A DNA stretch of 64,000 nt, from positions 37,026,378 through 37,090,377 of the forward strand of contig NC_064839.1 in the NCBI RefSeq assembly GCF_024166365.1, written 5' to 3'. The stretch is from Elephas maximus indicus (taxonomy: Eukaryota; Chordata; Mammalia; Proboscidea; Elephantidae). Of this stretch, positions 1 through 10,619 are shown in pieces. Every line of letters begins with the position of its first letter. The stretch's first letter is position 1. Made by a program: the position numbers and the translations under genes. The notes below the pieces were generated by a model. That model saw nothing but the letters and a program-made list of their open reading frames with translations. It ran no database searches and was not told where the DNA came from.

Positions 1-839
1 TAAAAAGATAAATAAGCTTTTAGTTAAGTATCTTGACATCTCAGATCAGGTTAGGCCTAGGGTTTAGGAGATTCTCTGCAAGACTCAGTCTTCCATGAAA
101 AATCAACGGTCCTTAAGCAAATCCTTTATGCACTCTGGGTTTCTGTTACCATAATTTGCAACTTGGTGGCATTTGATCGACATGAACTTCAAGGATCCTG
201 CCTCCCCAACCCCAATCATGCAGTAGTGCGAGCTCCTGTGTCTTTGTCTTCTCAGTGTCCTCCAAACACTGTGCAGCAGGGTGCCTTGCACATACTAGGA
301 CCTCAGGAAATATTGAGTGGAAGAGAAGGGAACATCTAAGGGCAAAGTGCTGAGAATCCTCCTAAATTGAGCAGGGAAGGTTCTGCTCCAGTGAGTCTAT
401 TTGGTGTCAGTGTATCCATGCTCTTAGGCTCTACACTGTGATCCTCAAGTTTTCCATCCTGGGACCAGTGACGGTATGTTTCAAGGCAGGCAGGAAAGGC
501 TTGCGGTGTCAGCTGCTGGGGGCAAACTGAGAGACAGAATCTGAGCTTCGGCAATGAACAGGGGCAGGCTCTGTGATTTGTAACTGGTGGAAAAATTTAC
601 ATTTTAAGCCCGAGCAGTAATTAAGCATTGGATCCTTTAGACTCACAGCTAAACAGGCTGGAATTTTTTATTCCAATCCTGATTTGCTGGGCTTCTGATT
701 TTATCTATATCTATTTCTTGTCTTTTTATTTTCTTCAGTGTGCTTCAGCTTTGGACATTGCACAAGGGTAACTGGCTGGGTTTCCTCGGAATAAGGAGAC
801 AAATAAAACCGCCCCTTGACTTTGCAATCAAGCCGGAAG
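1..839. other. Intergenic DNA, no gene seen
   Basis: No open frame here looks coding. Positions about 225-325 resemble the tail of an old MIR/L2-type repeat, with a phrase like the common 'tgccttgcacatactagg' end followed by a decayed 'aggaaatattgagtgg'. The rest is unique-looking sequence of mixed composition. The assignment of the old repeat is weak. Confidence 0.4.
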
Positions 840-1200
840 TTAGAGTTCATTAATGAAGGGTTTGGGGAAAAAGCCAGTTAAAGAGAAAGTGAGCAAGTGG
901 TCAACCCCACTGTTCGTGCTCTGCCTTCTAGAAGTGACGTAAACCTTCTCAAAGACAGAATTTTTTTTTACTTGTTTATCTCCACTATCAGGTGGTGCAC
1001 TGGCTGGCATTCTGCATTTGTACAGCAGAGCAGAGAGGATATACATATATATTTATATTTATTGTATTTTTTCAAGCACATTCATCTGAAAAGGCTTGGG
1101 TTGATTAATATTTTCCGCTGTCCGGTAACCATGGCAATAGGGTCAGCAGATATAATACTTAATTTAATCTTCCAGCTGCCTCAGTGTGCTTCACCGGTGT
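840..1200. promoter_or_regulatory. Candidate conserved non-coding element with RFX X-box
   Basis: This AT-rich stretch is free of recognisable repeats and carries ordered motifs. The clearest is an X-box-like site at 1125-1138 (GTAACCATGGCAAT), which matches the RFX consensus GTNRCC-NN-RGYAAC at 13 of 14 positions. Homeodomain-type TAAT words surround it (TTGATTAATA near 1101-1110 and a TTAATTTAAT word near 1160). RFX proteins bind such sites in enhancers and ciliary gene promoters. Conservation and function are inferences from texture; no transcript start is visible. Confidence 0.35.
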
Positions 1201-1219
1201 CCCGAATAATAGAAAGCCT

Positions 1220-1500
1220 TTTGCCTCTCTCTCTCTCCTCCTCCCTCCCTACTCCTTTCTCTCTCTTTTACTCTGTCTCTCCCCTCATATATTATCTTTG
1301 CCAGTGGCTCCCTCACATGACCCAAAAGGAATAAACTGGGGTTTTTCCCCCTCATTACATTTTGTATATGCATTTAAAATAAATTCCTGTAATTCCGCTT
1401 CCCACCCGAGCCAGTTCCCCCCTTCAACAACCCAACCAACCCCCTCACCACCACCTCCTCTCCCCACTGCTCCCCAGCCCCCCCCCCACCAATACTCCAG
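1220..1500. repeat. Pyrimidine-rich low-complexity tract
   Basis: Positions 1222-1290 are a CT/CCT-rich run and 1405-1495 a C-rich run with CCA/CCCC words. Several long apparent frames on both strands here come from low composition, not from coding constraint. Confidence 0.7.
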
Positions 1501-1720
1501 CAGCCAATCTCCACGGAATGACAGGAAACGTGGGAAGATCCTGATAGCTTTCATAGCTGCACCGTAAGGTTTATGAAACACACTCCTCGGCCAAATGAAC
1601 CCATGCTGACTCTCCTCCCTGCCGCAGACCCAGGCGATTGGCTGAGAGCGCCTTGCTGGTCCGATTTGCTTGCCAGGTGGGTTAAGTGCATTGCTTTGTC
1701 TTCATTTGGCCCAGTTCCCT
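1500..1720. promoter_or_regulatory. Possible regulatory block with inverted CCAAT box
   Basis: Unique sequence with retained CpGs (ccgtaag, cctcggcc, ggcgattgg, gagagcgcc) and an inverted CCAAT box (ATTGG at 1637-1641) inside a GATTGGCTGAGAGCGCC context. NF-Y binds such boxes in promoters and enhancers. No TATA box or initiator with suitable spacing is evident. The call rests on composition and one motif only. Confidence 0.25.
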
Positions 1721-3843
1721 TGTGTCATATCTCTTTATTTTCTTTCTCTTTCCTTCCTTCTCCTTCCCTCTGATAATTATCCTTTTTTTTTTTTTTTAAG
1801 CTACCATGTTTTTGCACACACTCAATATTTGGTTGGTTCTAGAAAAAAATGGAGAAACCGGTTTTGAAACCTAGGTAGACTTTTATGTAGGAGCAAGTCC
1901 AAAGAAAATCAGTTTTGGGAGAGTAAGGGGGTTGAGGTTTCAGAGTGATATTTTTGGTTTTCCCGCTTTTGGAAAAATGGATGTGAATTCTCTGATTTGA
2001 GTTCACTTGTTTCTTTCCCCCTTCTGTTTATCCTTCTGCTACCATTTATTCCACAGCTATTGAAAGAAAGCACCGAGATTAAAATAATACTTTCTTCCCA
2101 AAGCTGGAGAGTGGAATGGCAAAGGGGTATTTAAAAGAGAAAAAAGAAATGATTGGGTTAAACGAAACTGTAACTTTTTTTTTCCATTTCTGTTTATTTA
2201 TTAATCAGACTTTTATTAATCCTGTCATTGACTCAAACAATAAGCATATATTTTCATTTGGGTCTTCTTCCCTTTTGTTGCGGTTGTTTTTTGAATAAAG
2301 GACAATTCCCAGAGCAGAACGGTGTTTATAGTTTAAACAAATGAAGAAATGCCACAAATATCACCCTCATTTCTTCCTCAGGAGAATAAACCCCAGTTCA
2401 GTCCTTTGAGATTTCTTATTTTCTTTTTGGAAGTGAAAGCTCAAAAATGTCACCAAAAAGGCCAATTGCGTACCCTTTAACATTAGTCTGAAATTGGGCC
2501 CATTCAGTTGGTTACATTTTCCTGAAATGAAGGAAGTATTCCCCATCTTTGACAATGTATTTTATGTAGATACGCGTTCAGTATCCTCCCTCTTCAAGGG
2601 CAATTCCCCTTCTCTTTTTTCCTTCTCTCCCATTTAGGAAACGACGTATACGGTTAAATCATAACATTGCCTCTCACTGACACGTTGGTAATCGAAAGCC
2701 GCAGGAGTCAGGTTGGGGACTAGAGGAGAATGGATGTGTGGCTGTCAATCTTGTGGAGTAGGTGCCACTGTGGAGCCAAAACCATCAAGAGCAGACATGT
2801 GCAGTCAACTTCTTTTTCAGACAGTTCTCATGTTAAACCATGTGACACTTCTCAGGCAGATCCTAGATACATGAACAGTTATGACTTAAAGCAAAAGGAA
2901 GCCCATGACTGTCGATGTGCCCAACACAGCAGGCATCCTCAGAGACAAAGGTACCTGTAGATTTACCCTGGGCTGCTAATGTTGTTTGCCTAAGTAACCA
3001 TGACATCTGGACCCTGAAATGTGACCACAAAGAGATGTACACAAACAGCTAAGTATGGATATACAGACAAGTGTCTGTAGCTCATCATCATGGCTACCTA
3101 TACTTTGCAGATGAAATCATGGCTATTCACAGGTCACAGGCCCTGTGGTGTGAATGCTGACTCCCATTTTAGGGGCGTATTCTCTCTCTTCAGAAAGCTG
3201 ACAAGGGGACCAAGGGTTCCGAGTGAACACAACACAGTGGGTTTGATCATCCCAGTCCATGAAGCTACATGACTTAGTCATGAATGTACTACAAATGGCA
3301 TTTGCCATTGTGTTTATCACTATTAGGACAGTAAACCAGGGAGGTATTTTCGAGTAACAAGGAGCCAAGACAATCTAAGTTTATCTCAGTTAATGGAGAT
3401 GATTGTAATAATACCCAGGGAAATGAAGAATAGGAAACTACCTGATCAGCACACAGCTGAGGCTTAAGAAGAACTAGAGTGTCATTTGGGAACATTCAGT
3501 AGCTCCAGTGGTTTAGCAGCCCGCATTCATCTTCTAGAGTTACCAGGTCCTTGTTTCATGCCCTCAGCATCTGATATCCATTGCTCCTACTCAAGCAAAT
3601 CTACCAAGTCCAACACTCCACTGACCCTTTTCTGCTTTTGTTTCTGCTTTTTCTACAGCACCAATTCCCTATAGTCCCCTTGCCTCTGCTGACTCATGAC
3701 CTCATCACCATTGGCTTTTTCACTGTTATAACTTCTGCCTTCTTACTATGTGGTTCTCAGCTTCTGCACCATTTTTTGAGTCCCTTCATAGTCTGAGGCT
3801 CACATTTGCCACCATGAATGAGGATCTGAGTTGTTAGTCACCA
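1721..3843. other. Intergenic DNA, nothing recognised
   Basis: AT-rich sequence with a T-run at about 1782-1798 and many short chance frames. The stretch around 2100-2340 is AT-rich with homeobox-like words but no strong block structure. No gene, tRNA or transposon is recognised. Confidence 0.4.
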
Positions 3844-3853
3844 TGTAGTGTAG

Positions 3854-4020
3854 GGAAACGCTGGAGGCATAGTGGTTAAGAGCTATGGCTGCTAACCAAA
3901 AGGTCGGCAGTTTGAATCCACCAGACGCTTCTTGGAAACTCTATGGGGCAGTTCTACTCTGTCCTGTAAGGTTGCTCTGAGTCAGAATTGACTCAATGGC
4001 AGTGGGTTTGGGTTTTTGGA
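3854..4020 (+). mobile_element. tRNA-derived afrotherian SINE with target duplication
   Basis: A full-length SINE with a pol III A-box-like word (GGCATAGTGG) and B-box (CAGTTTGAATCC). The body reads through 'ctatggggcagttctactc' and the conserved tail 'gagtcagaattgactcaa'. Ten-base direct repeats TGTAGTGTAG (3844-3853) and TGGAGTGTAG (4021-4030) flank it with one mismatch, marking retroposition. Several substitutions at former CpGs suggest moderate age. Confidence 0.9.
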
Positions 4021-4030
4021 TGGAGTGTAG

Positions 4031-5190
4031 AGCCGCTCTCACACCACACCACTTCATAGGCCACTGCTTCCGTATCTGTAATTGCCTTTGGGCCAGGGCT
4101 TCATCTCCAGCCCTTTTAATTGTTTCCAATAGTTAGGTCTATTAGGTACAAAGAATGTGTAATGGCGTCTTTCAAAAGGAGACATAGGCATGAGAGGCCC
4201 TCTGGGTTTCTCACCCAGAACCTTTCATCATTAGACATTCCTGGGTTCTAGGCTTCATACCACCTGGCAGGGCTTGTTACCACTGGACCCAAGGCTTTCT
4301 CAAGAAAACTAAGAAAAAAAATGTGTTTTCCAGTCTGCTTTTCTTAATGGCCTTTTAGAAGTTCCCATTTATATTCAAAATGGACTAACCATAGGTTGTT
4401 GATCTATGTCCCTTTTTTTCCCAGTCAGTGACTTTTAATGCTGTATCTTCAACCACTTTACAGTGGGTTCACCTCCTGGAAGAAAGAAACAGAAAAGAGA
4501 GATAACCTTCTCCTTGTGGGAGGCACAGTTTATCAAAGTAAACAAATGACTCTTTGTTTAAAAAATAGATATAGATATATATCCCAATAACAGCAACCAA
4601 ACCTGCCTCCACAGAGTTCTTCCCCAGAGGTAGAAGGAAGGCAGCTTTTAGTGGCTCTTCATCCCCTTAACAGAGAGATGCTGGGTGTGGTCTATTAGGC
4701 CAGGCATTGGTTCCAAACATGGGCGATAGGCTGACTCTGTGAACTTCCCTCCTTTCTACACGGCAGCTTTGCTTCCAGGTTTCTTTTAATTTTTCTAATT
4801 AATTTTGAGAGCCCTTTGAGACATTTTCCATTTTGTTCACAGTTTGAGTCTTGCTCTGAGGTGTTCTCAATAAATGTCGTGGCGTCTTTAGCGGAATTCT
4901 TTCAGTGTAATGGATCCTTCAAAACAGACTCCTATTCCTGTTTAATTTGGATGCCTGATCTGATTGTCAGTTTCAATCCAGTGATGGCTTTGATTATCGA
5001 CACTGGCTGATGAATCATAAGCACTCACAACACAGTTCAGAGAAGAGGGAGGGAGCCTGCTGGTTAAATGTTTCAGAATTAAGGAGCTTCTATATGATAC
5101 TGTTTCTCCTTATGATTTGCTGGTATAGCTTTTCTTCTAAAACACTTGGCTTATTTCACGCTTAAGACAGGTCTATTCCAGAGTCTCAAA
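4031..5190. other. Intergenic DNA, nothing recognised
   Basis: No gene or transposon is recognised. A short TA/GATA-rich run occurs at about 4564-4582. Confidence 0.4.
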
Positions 5191-5191
5191 T

Positions 5192-5210
5192 TGTGTGTGT
5201 GTGTGTGTGT
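5192..5210. repeat. (TG)n microsatellite at RTE 3' end
   Basis: About nine TG units directly abut the 3' end of a minus-strand RTE copy. Such repeats often grow from the short tandem tail of RTE-type elements. Confidence 0.8.
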
Positions 5211-5940
5211 CTTGTTGTTGTTAGATGCCGTTGAGTTGGTTTCAACTCATAGCTACCCTACGCCAACAGAACTAAACACTGCCCAGTCCTGTGCCATCCT
5301 TACAATTGTTGGGATGCTTGAGCTCATTGTTGCAGCCACTGGGTCAGTCTACCTTGTTGAGGGTCTTCGTCTTTTCTGCTGACCCTGTACTTTGCCAAGC
5401 ATGGTGTGCTTCTCCAGGGACTGATCCCTCCTGACAACATGTCCAAAGTATGTAAGATGCAGTCCGAGGATATCGATGTTTATGTGTTCTGTTTCATTTT
5501 TGACAATTTCCAATTTTCCTAGATTCATACTTCATACATTTCAGGTTCAGATTATTAATGGATGTTTGCAGATGTTTCTTCTCATTTTGAGTCATGCCAT
5601 ATCAGCAAATGAAGGTCCCGAAAGCTTTACTCCATCCACATCATTAAGGTCGACCCTACTTTGAGGAGGCAGCTCTTCCCCAGTCATCTTTTGAGTACCT
5701 TCCAACCGGGGTGGCTCATCTTCCAGCACGATATAAGACAATGTTCTGCTGCTATACATAAGGTTTTCACTGGCTAATGCTTTTCAGAAGTAGACTGCTG
5801 GGTCCTTCTTCCTAGTCTGTCTTAGTCTGGAAGCTGAGCTGAAACCTGTCCTCCATGGGTGACCCTGTGGGTATCTGAATACTGGTGGCATAGCTTCCAG
5901 CATCACAGCAACACGCAAGCCCCCACAGTACGACAAACTG
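5211..5940 (-). mobile_element. RTE/BovB-type LINE with large internal deletion
   Basis: In the minus orientation this copy has the RTE 5' end (about 5465-5940, including the reverse of 'ggcttgcgtgttgctgtgat') joined to the RTE 3' end (5211-5464, with tail phrases such as 'gttgtcaggagggatcagtc'). The intervening endonuclease and reverse-transcriptase coding sequence, expected to be about 2.5 kb, is missing. The 5' part corresponds to the leader and start of the ORF. The family name is from memory. The element is dead. Confidence 0.8.
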
Positions 5941-6668
5941 ATAGACATGTGTGTCTTTAAAGAGAAACAAAACCTTGCAGATTAGATTTTAGTAGTTGTG
6001 TATTTGTTCCATTAACATATTTTCTTATTTGAATTACTGAGATCTCCTTATAATATAAAAAAAAAATACGTGGTCTTAATTCATAAAGTTTCTATGTGAA
6101 TTTTCACAAACTTGGTTTAGTTGGTTTGAGCATAAACCTGTGCATCTCTAGTGTTTGTGCATCAGGTGGATATTTGTACCGTAACATGAGGAACTAACAA
6201 GGCAATTCAGCTGTTTTCCCAAATGTGCAACTTGGAAAGATCCAGTATTCCGCAGTGTGAAAAACACAGATGTCCTCCTCCACTTTGGAGAATGCCTGTC
6301 AGTCAGTTGCCACCTGTTCAGAAAGGGAACTGCCAGATGCAAAGTGGCAGCTTGTCACCAACTTCCCAAACCCAAATGTGCTAATTAACACATGCCCCCT
6401 CATGCAAACTCGTTTGATGCCTCTCTCCTTGGCATGGCAGCATTCAATGGAATGCCCCTTGGGTGGATGAGCCTGCAGCTCCAGTTGCCTTTGTTGAATG
6501 TGACCCAACAGAGGAGGTCATGGGTATGAGGGACTGGGAAGGTGCCTCTGAGTTTCTCCTGCAGGCCATCCAATCCCCTGTCTTTTATTTTCTTTTGCTA
6601 TGTGGTAGTTGGCAGGCTCAATATCCTGCTACCATATGAGATTCTTATTTAAATAAAGTAGCTCTATA
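5941..6668. other. Intergenic DNA, nothing recognised
   Basis: AT-rich between 5950 and 6120, then mixed composition. No supported gene or repeat. Confidence 0.4.
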
Positions 6669-6678
6669 GTTTTGCCCA

Positions 6679-6865
6679 AGGAGTCCTGGTGGCACAGTGA
6701 TTAAAGCGCTTGACTGTGAACTGAAACGTTGGCAGTTTGAAACTACCACTGGCCCCGTGGGAGAAAGATGTGGCAATCTGCTTTTGTAAAGATTTACAGT
6801 CTTGGAAACCCTATGGGGTTGCTATAAGCCAGAATTGATCCAGCAGCAATGGGTTTGGTTTTGTT
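6679..6865 (+). mobile_element. tRNA-derived SINE, long subtype, with target duplication
   Basis: This SINE subtype carries the extra internal phrase 'gagaaagatgtggcaatctg' and 'gtaaagatttacag' between the tRNA-like head and the shared tail. Perfect 10-bp direct repeats GTTTTGCCCA lie at 6669-6678 and 6866-6875. The tail ends in a GT-rich run. Confidence 0.9.
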
Positions 6866-6875
6866 GTTTTGCCCA

Positions 6876-7559
6876 TGACTGCAAACCAATTCCAGGTCTT
6901 ATAAAGCACATAGCTCACACTTTTGGGGGAATGGGATATTATCAGGGCTGAAAGTAGCACCTGTTCCCTTACTTCTTGCCTCAACCCTGTAGTGTCTGTT
7001 TCTGGTGCCATACAGATTCATCCCCCACTCCAGAAGTGAAGTCTTCATTTGCCCAGCTGTTGGAAGTATTGGAGGCTAACAGCTTTCAACTGAGTCCTCT
7101 CTCTTGTAAACATCCAAGATACACATCCTTCCCCAGGGACAGCCTGCATTCCAGCTCTGGAGGTCTTCCTCAGCCGAGGCCTTGGTTTTGTCTGCATCAC
7201 AGTTCAGCTTCTTCCTCCAACCAATCCTGTGTCCTTTGCCCCACCGTAGGAGGTGTTGATCCAAGTATACTTCTCAACAGACTTCATGCATAAAAATATC
7301 TCTCATAGATTGTCTATACCTGACAACTACCCCCATCAAATCCTTCCTCGTGGTGTCCTGGAGGCAACTCTAGGTATTGCCAAACCACTCTGAGACATGA
7401 GAGACATGGCCTGGTATCCTTGGAAGAATGTGTACATCTACCACCACTGTCAAATTTTATGAAAATGCCTATCCTGAAAAATGTGGTGAAGCCATCGTCC
7501 TAACGGAAAGGAATCCCTTCTTCAATTGTTCAGTGGTAAAGATTCCAGATCTTTGGGAA
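6876..7559. other. Intergenic DNA, nothing recognised
   Basis: A frame of 105 codons at 6976-7293 has no recognisable domain and lies among competing frames on both strands. It is probably chance. Confidence 0.4.
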
Positions 7560-7830
7560 AATGATTTTTAAAAATATTTTTTTGTTGTTGTATACATACA
7601 GATGGTAAAGAGCACAGGTCTGAATGTATAGCTTACAGCGTAATTTTTCAAACATACGTATTCATGTCACTGCCACCCAGATCAAGATGTCAAACACTTC
7701 CAACATTCCAGAGGCTCCCTTGTGCTCCCTACCAAAGGTAAACACAGTTCTAACTTGTATCCACATAAATATATTTGAAAATCATTATTTAGCACATTTA
7801 AAGTCTCTACCTTTCATGTACAGCCTTCAA
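7560..7830 (+). mobile_element. Old L1-type 3' UTR relic
   Basis: The order of phrases (T-rich start, 'acagatggtaaagagcacag', a 'cagatcaagatgtcaaacac' block, 'ccaaaggtaaacacagttct') resembles the 3' UTR of old mammalian L1 families. It is strongly diverged, has no visible target duplication, and its boundaries are approximate. Confidence 0.35.
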
Positions 7831-9060
7831 AACTTGGTGAACAGTGGTGAAGGAATCATCATTCCTGTTAGGCTTTTAAAAGATGGCAAAGACATTTAGG
7901 AGGCACCATGCACAGGGAGAGACTCACAAAAATGAAGTGCTTAAAAGTATAGCAATGGCATTGTTAATATTGCACACATGTGTAACTCTACAGGCACCTA
8001 GAGAAATGGTTGAAAAATGCTACGCAACCAAGATGTCAGATTATTTATAATTTAGTCAATAGGATGGTTAGGTTGGAGTTGGAAGAGTCATTAGGTTCTG
8101 ACTTTGAAGTTAAATCAGGATAAGCAATTTAAGCTCTGGACCTATTGCCATTTTTTCCCCTCTAAATTAGTCATAAATTTTACAAGACTTCACCTTGTCA
8201 TCCATATAATCCTTCTTTCAACAGTGTTACTGGAGGTCCCTGCCTTTTTCTAACCATAGCCTCCGACATGTTTCAACCTTCAGTTCCGGTCCTTCCAATG
8301 TTGTTGCTGGGTTCCCAGGTAGTTTCATGTAGCATTTCTTGAGATCCACATTGTGGTTTTCTTTCTCCAGAAGAAAAAGAAAATGAAGGTTTTGTGTAAT
8401 AAATGTGCTTGCAGTGACTTCTGCAGACTGTCCTCATCCAGGGCCCAGCCAGGAAAAGAGAGCCCACATACTTTTTGCAGGGAAGTTAAGATGGGGTCCG
8501 GTTACAAAGGCATTGAAAGAGTTGACAAGATAAACGGATTGGTGAGGCAACCCAGAGACTAGCAAGAGCAGAAAGCTGTTACCTCCCCAGACTAGAGGAA
8601 CAAAGGGAAGAGATGAGGATATGGATCCCAGGAACCAGGGCTACCTGGCAGGAGCTGGAATCGTAAGAGGGCTGTGTGGCAGACGTTGGAGTCATGGAGG
8701 AGAAGCAGTAACCCAGTGCTGCTACCTAAAGCAGAGGGAATGCGAGGGGAAAGGGGAGAAATACCTGGCTTCTCCCTTACTCTCACCCTCCAGGCTCCTG
8801 ACCGTTCCTTCTATTGGCTGATCCCAGCCAGTAGCCATTTGGCAGAGGAGCTTGGGAAATGTAGTTTGCACACAACAGAAGTCCCCTGCAATATGGACAG
8901 AGTAGAGAAAGGGAAGGATTGGATCTGGAGCAAAGAGGCCAATAATCAACAAACCCCCGTCCCCATCCCTCATTAATTCACGAAGAGAAAACCTTCCCAC
9001 TAGTTTGGTGCACAGCTAAAAAAAAATTTTTAAGATGTGTTTCTAAGAAAAGCAAAGGAC
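7831..9060. other. Intergenic DNA with weak MIR-like trace
   Basis: Positions about 8090-8180 have a faint MIR-like order of words. The rest, including overlapping frames around 8270-9000, shows no recognisable product. Confidence 0.35.
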
Positions 9061-9071
9061 TAAACATTTAG

Positions 9072-9229
9072 CCAGAAACCCTGGTGGCATAGTGGTTAAG
9101 TGCTACGGCTGCTAACCAAAAAGTGGGCAGTTCGAATCCATCAGGAGCTCCTTGGAAACTCTATGGGGCAGTTCTACTCTGTCCTATAGGGTTGCTATGA
9201 GTCAGAATCAACTCAAAGGCAATGGGTTT
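9072..9229 (+). mobile_element. tRNA-derived SINE
   Basis: A complete copy with A-box GGCATAGTGG, B-box CAGTTCGAATCC and the conserved tail. Direct repeats TAAACATTTAG (9061-9071) and TAAGCATTTAG (9230-9240) flank it with one mismatch. Confidence 0.9.
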
Positions 9230-9240
9230 TAAGCATTTAG

Positions 9241-9575
9241 TAAGGAGCCCTGATGGCACAATGGTTAAGTGCTTGGCTGCCCACCAGCTGCTCTGTGGGA
9301 GAAAAGACCAGGCGATCTGCTCCTGTAAAGATTAAACCATTGTCCTGAGCTGATTCTGACCCGTAACAACAATATAGGACAGAGTAGAACTGCCCCATAG
9401 AGTTTCCAAGGATGTAATCTTTAGGAAAGCAAACTACCACATCTTTCTCCTACAGAGCAGCCAGAGGGTTCGACCTTTGGTTAGCAGCCAAGAGCTTAAC
9501 CACTATGTCACCAGGGCTCCTTCCTGTAAAGGTTATAGCCTAAGAACCTTTCTGCAGCAGTTCTACTCTGTCCTA
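9241..9575 (+). mobile_element. SINE split by a second SINE
   Basis: The head (9241-9334) is of the long subtype ('ctctgtgggagaaaagacc', then 'tcctgtaaagatta') and the tail continues at 9536-9575 ('gcagttctactctgtcctat'). Between them lies an oppositely oriented SINE. The 14-bp word at the break is duplicated on both sides, so the split is a genuine later insertion. Confidence 0.85.
9335..9521 (-). mobile_element. SINE nested inside a SINE, minus strand
   Basis: A complete minus-strand SINE is bounded by the target duplication TCCTGTAAAGATTA (9321-9334) and TCCTGTAAAGGTTA (9522-9535), with one mismatch. The target word is part of the older SINE, which fixes the order of insertion. Confidence 0.9.
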
Positions 9576-9576
9576 T

Positions 9577-10250
9577 GTTGTTAGTTATTAGATGCCATCA
9601 AGTTGGTTCTGACTCTTAGCAAACCTACGTATAACAAAACGAAACACTGCCCAGTCCTGTGCCATTCTCACAATCGTTGCTATGTTTGAGCCCATTGTTG
9701 CAGCCACTGTGCCAGTCCATCTCGTTTAGGATCTTCCTCTTTTTTGCTGACCCTCTAATTTACCAGCATGATGTCCTTCTGCAGGGACTGGTCCCTCCTG
9801 ATAACATGTCCAAAGTACTTGAGACGAAATCTCACCATTCTCGCTTCTAAGGAACATTCTGGCTCTACTCCTTCCAAGACAGATTTGTTTGTTCTTCTGG
9901 CAGTCCATGGTATGTATATTCAGTATTCTTCCCCAACACCATAATTCAAGTGCATCAGTTCTTTGGTCTTCATTATTCATTGTCCAGCTTTTGCATGCAT
10001 ATCAGGCAATTGAAAATATCATGGCTTGGGTCAGGTGCACCATAGTCCCCAAGGTGACATCTTTGCTTTTTAACACTTTAGAGAGGTCTTTTGCAGCAGA
10101 TTTGCCCAAGGCAGTACGTTGTTTGGATTTCTTGACTGCTGCTTCCTAGGCATTGATTGTGGTTCCAAGTAAAATGAAACCCTTGACAACTTCAGTCTTT
10201 TCTCCATTTATCATGTTGTTGCTTATTGATCCCATTGTGAGGATTTTTTA
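9577..10250 (-). mobile_element. RTE/BovB-type LINE 3' fragment
   Basis: The minus-strand 3' end of an RTE element, 5'-truncated. In reverse it encodes the C-terminal end of the polyprotein: reverse-strand phrases equivalent to 'gaacaaatctgtcttggaag' and 'catggtattttcaatcgcct' can be followed across it. Stops and indels break every frame. It immediately follows the tail of a SINE that shares its 3' sequence. Confidence 0.85.
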
Positions 10251-10254
10251 TTTT

Positions 10255-10485
10255 CAGTTGGTCGTACTATGGTGGCTTGCATGTTGCTGTGATGCTGGAA
10301 GCTATGGCACTGGCATTTCAAATGCCATCAGGGTCACTCATGGTGGACAAATTTCAGCGGAGCTTCCAGACTAACACAGACTGGGAAAAAGAACCTGGCA
10401 AACTACTTCTGAAAAAACTAGCTAGTGTAAACTCTAGGGTTACTATAAGTCAGAATCAACTAGACGGCACACGACAACAACAAAC
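10255..10485 (+). mobile_element. Short RTE-derived element, 5' end fused to 3' tail
   Basis: The RTE leader ('ggtggcttgcatgttgctgt' onwards) runs into 'actacttctgaaaaaactag' and then straight into the RTE 3' terminus ('gtcagaatcaactagacggc' and a CAA-rich tail at 10471-10485). No coding core remains. It lies head-on to the preceding minus-strand RTE, so the pair could be one 5'-inverted insertion. The presence of its own 3' tail favours a separate non-autonomous element. Confidence 0.7.
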
Positions 10486-10492
10486 ATTTAAT

Positions 10493-10576
10493 GTATCTTT
10501 GTTTTCAGGTCATGGGGGCTTCCAGCTGGAGCCTGTATCTTTGTTTTCAGGTCATAGGGGCTTCCAGCTGGAGCCT
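10493..10576. repeat. 42-bp tandem duplication
   Basis: Two head-to-tail units (10493-10534 and 10535-10576) differ at one base (CATGGGGGCT against CATAGGGGCT). The near identity indicates a recent local duplication. Confidence 0.95.
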
Positions 10577-10619
10577 GTGCTAAGGGGCTGTGTCTCTTGT
10601 GCCTTGGGAGTTTATGGAT

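Noticed and set aside
897..1567. Frames of 127-145 codons
   Set aside because: They cross a CT-rich low-complexity tract and a non-coding block; overlapping open frames exist on both strands.
3854..4020. tRNA gene call on SINE heads
   Set aside because: A- and B-box words are present, but the cloverleaf is incomplete and the unit continues into the SINE body. All such copies here are SINEs.
9659..10149. Plus-strand frames of 63-86 codons over RTE sequence
   Set aside because: Antisense of a minus-strand RTE; hydrophobic composition is the reverse complement of its coding end.
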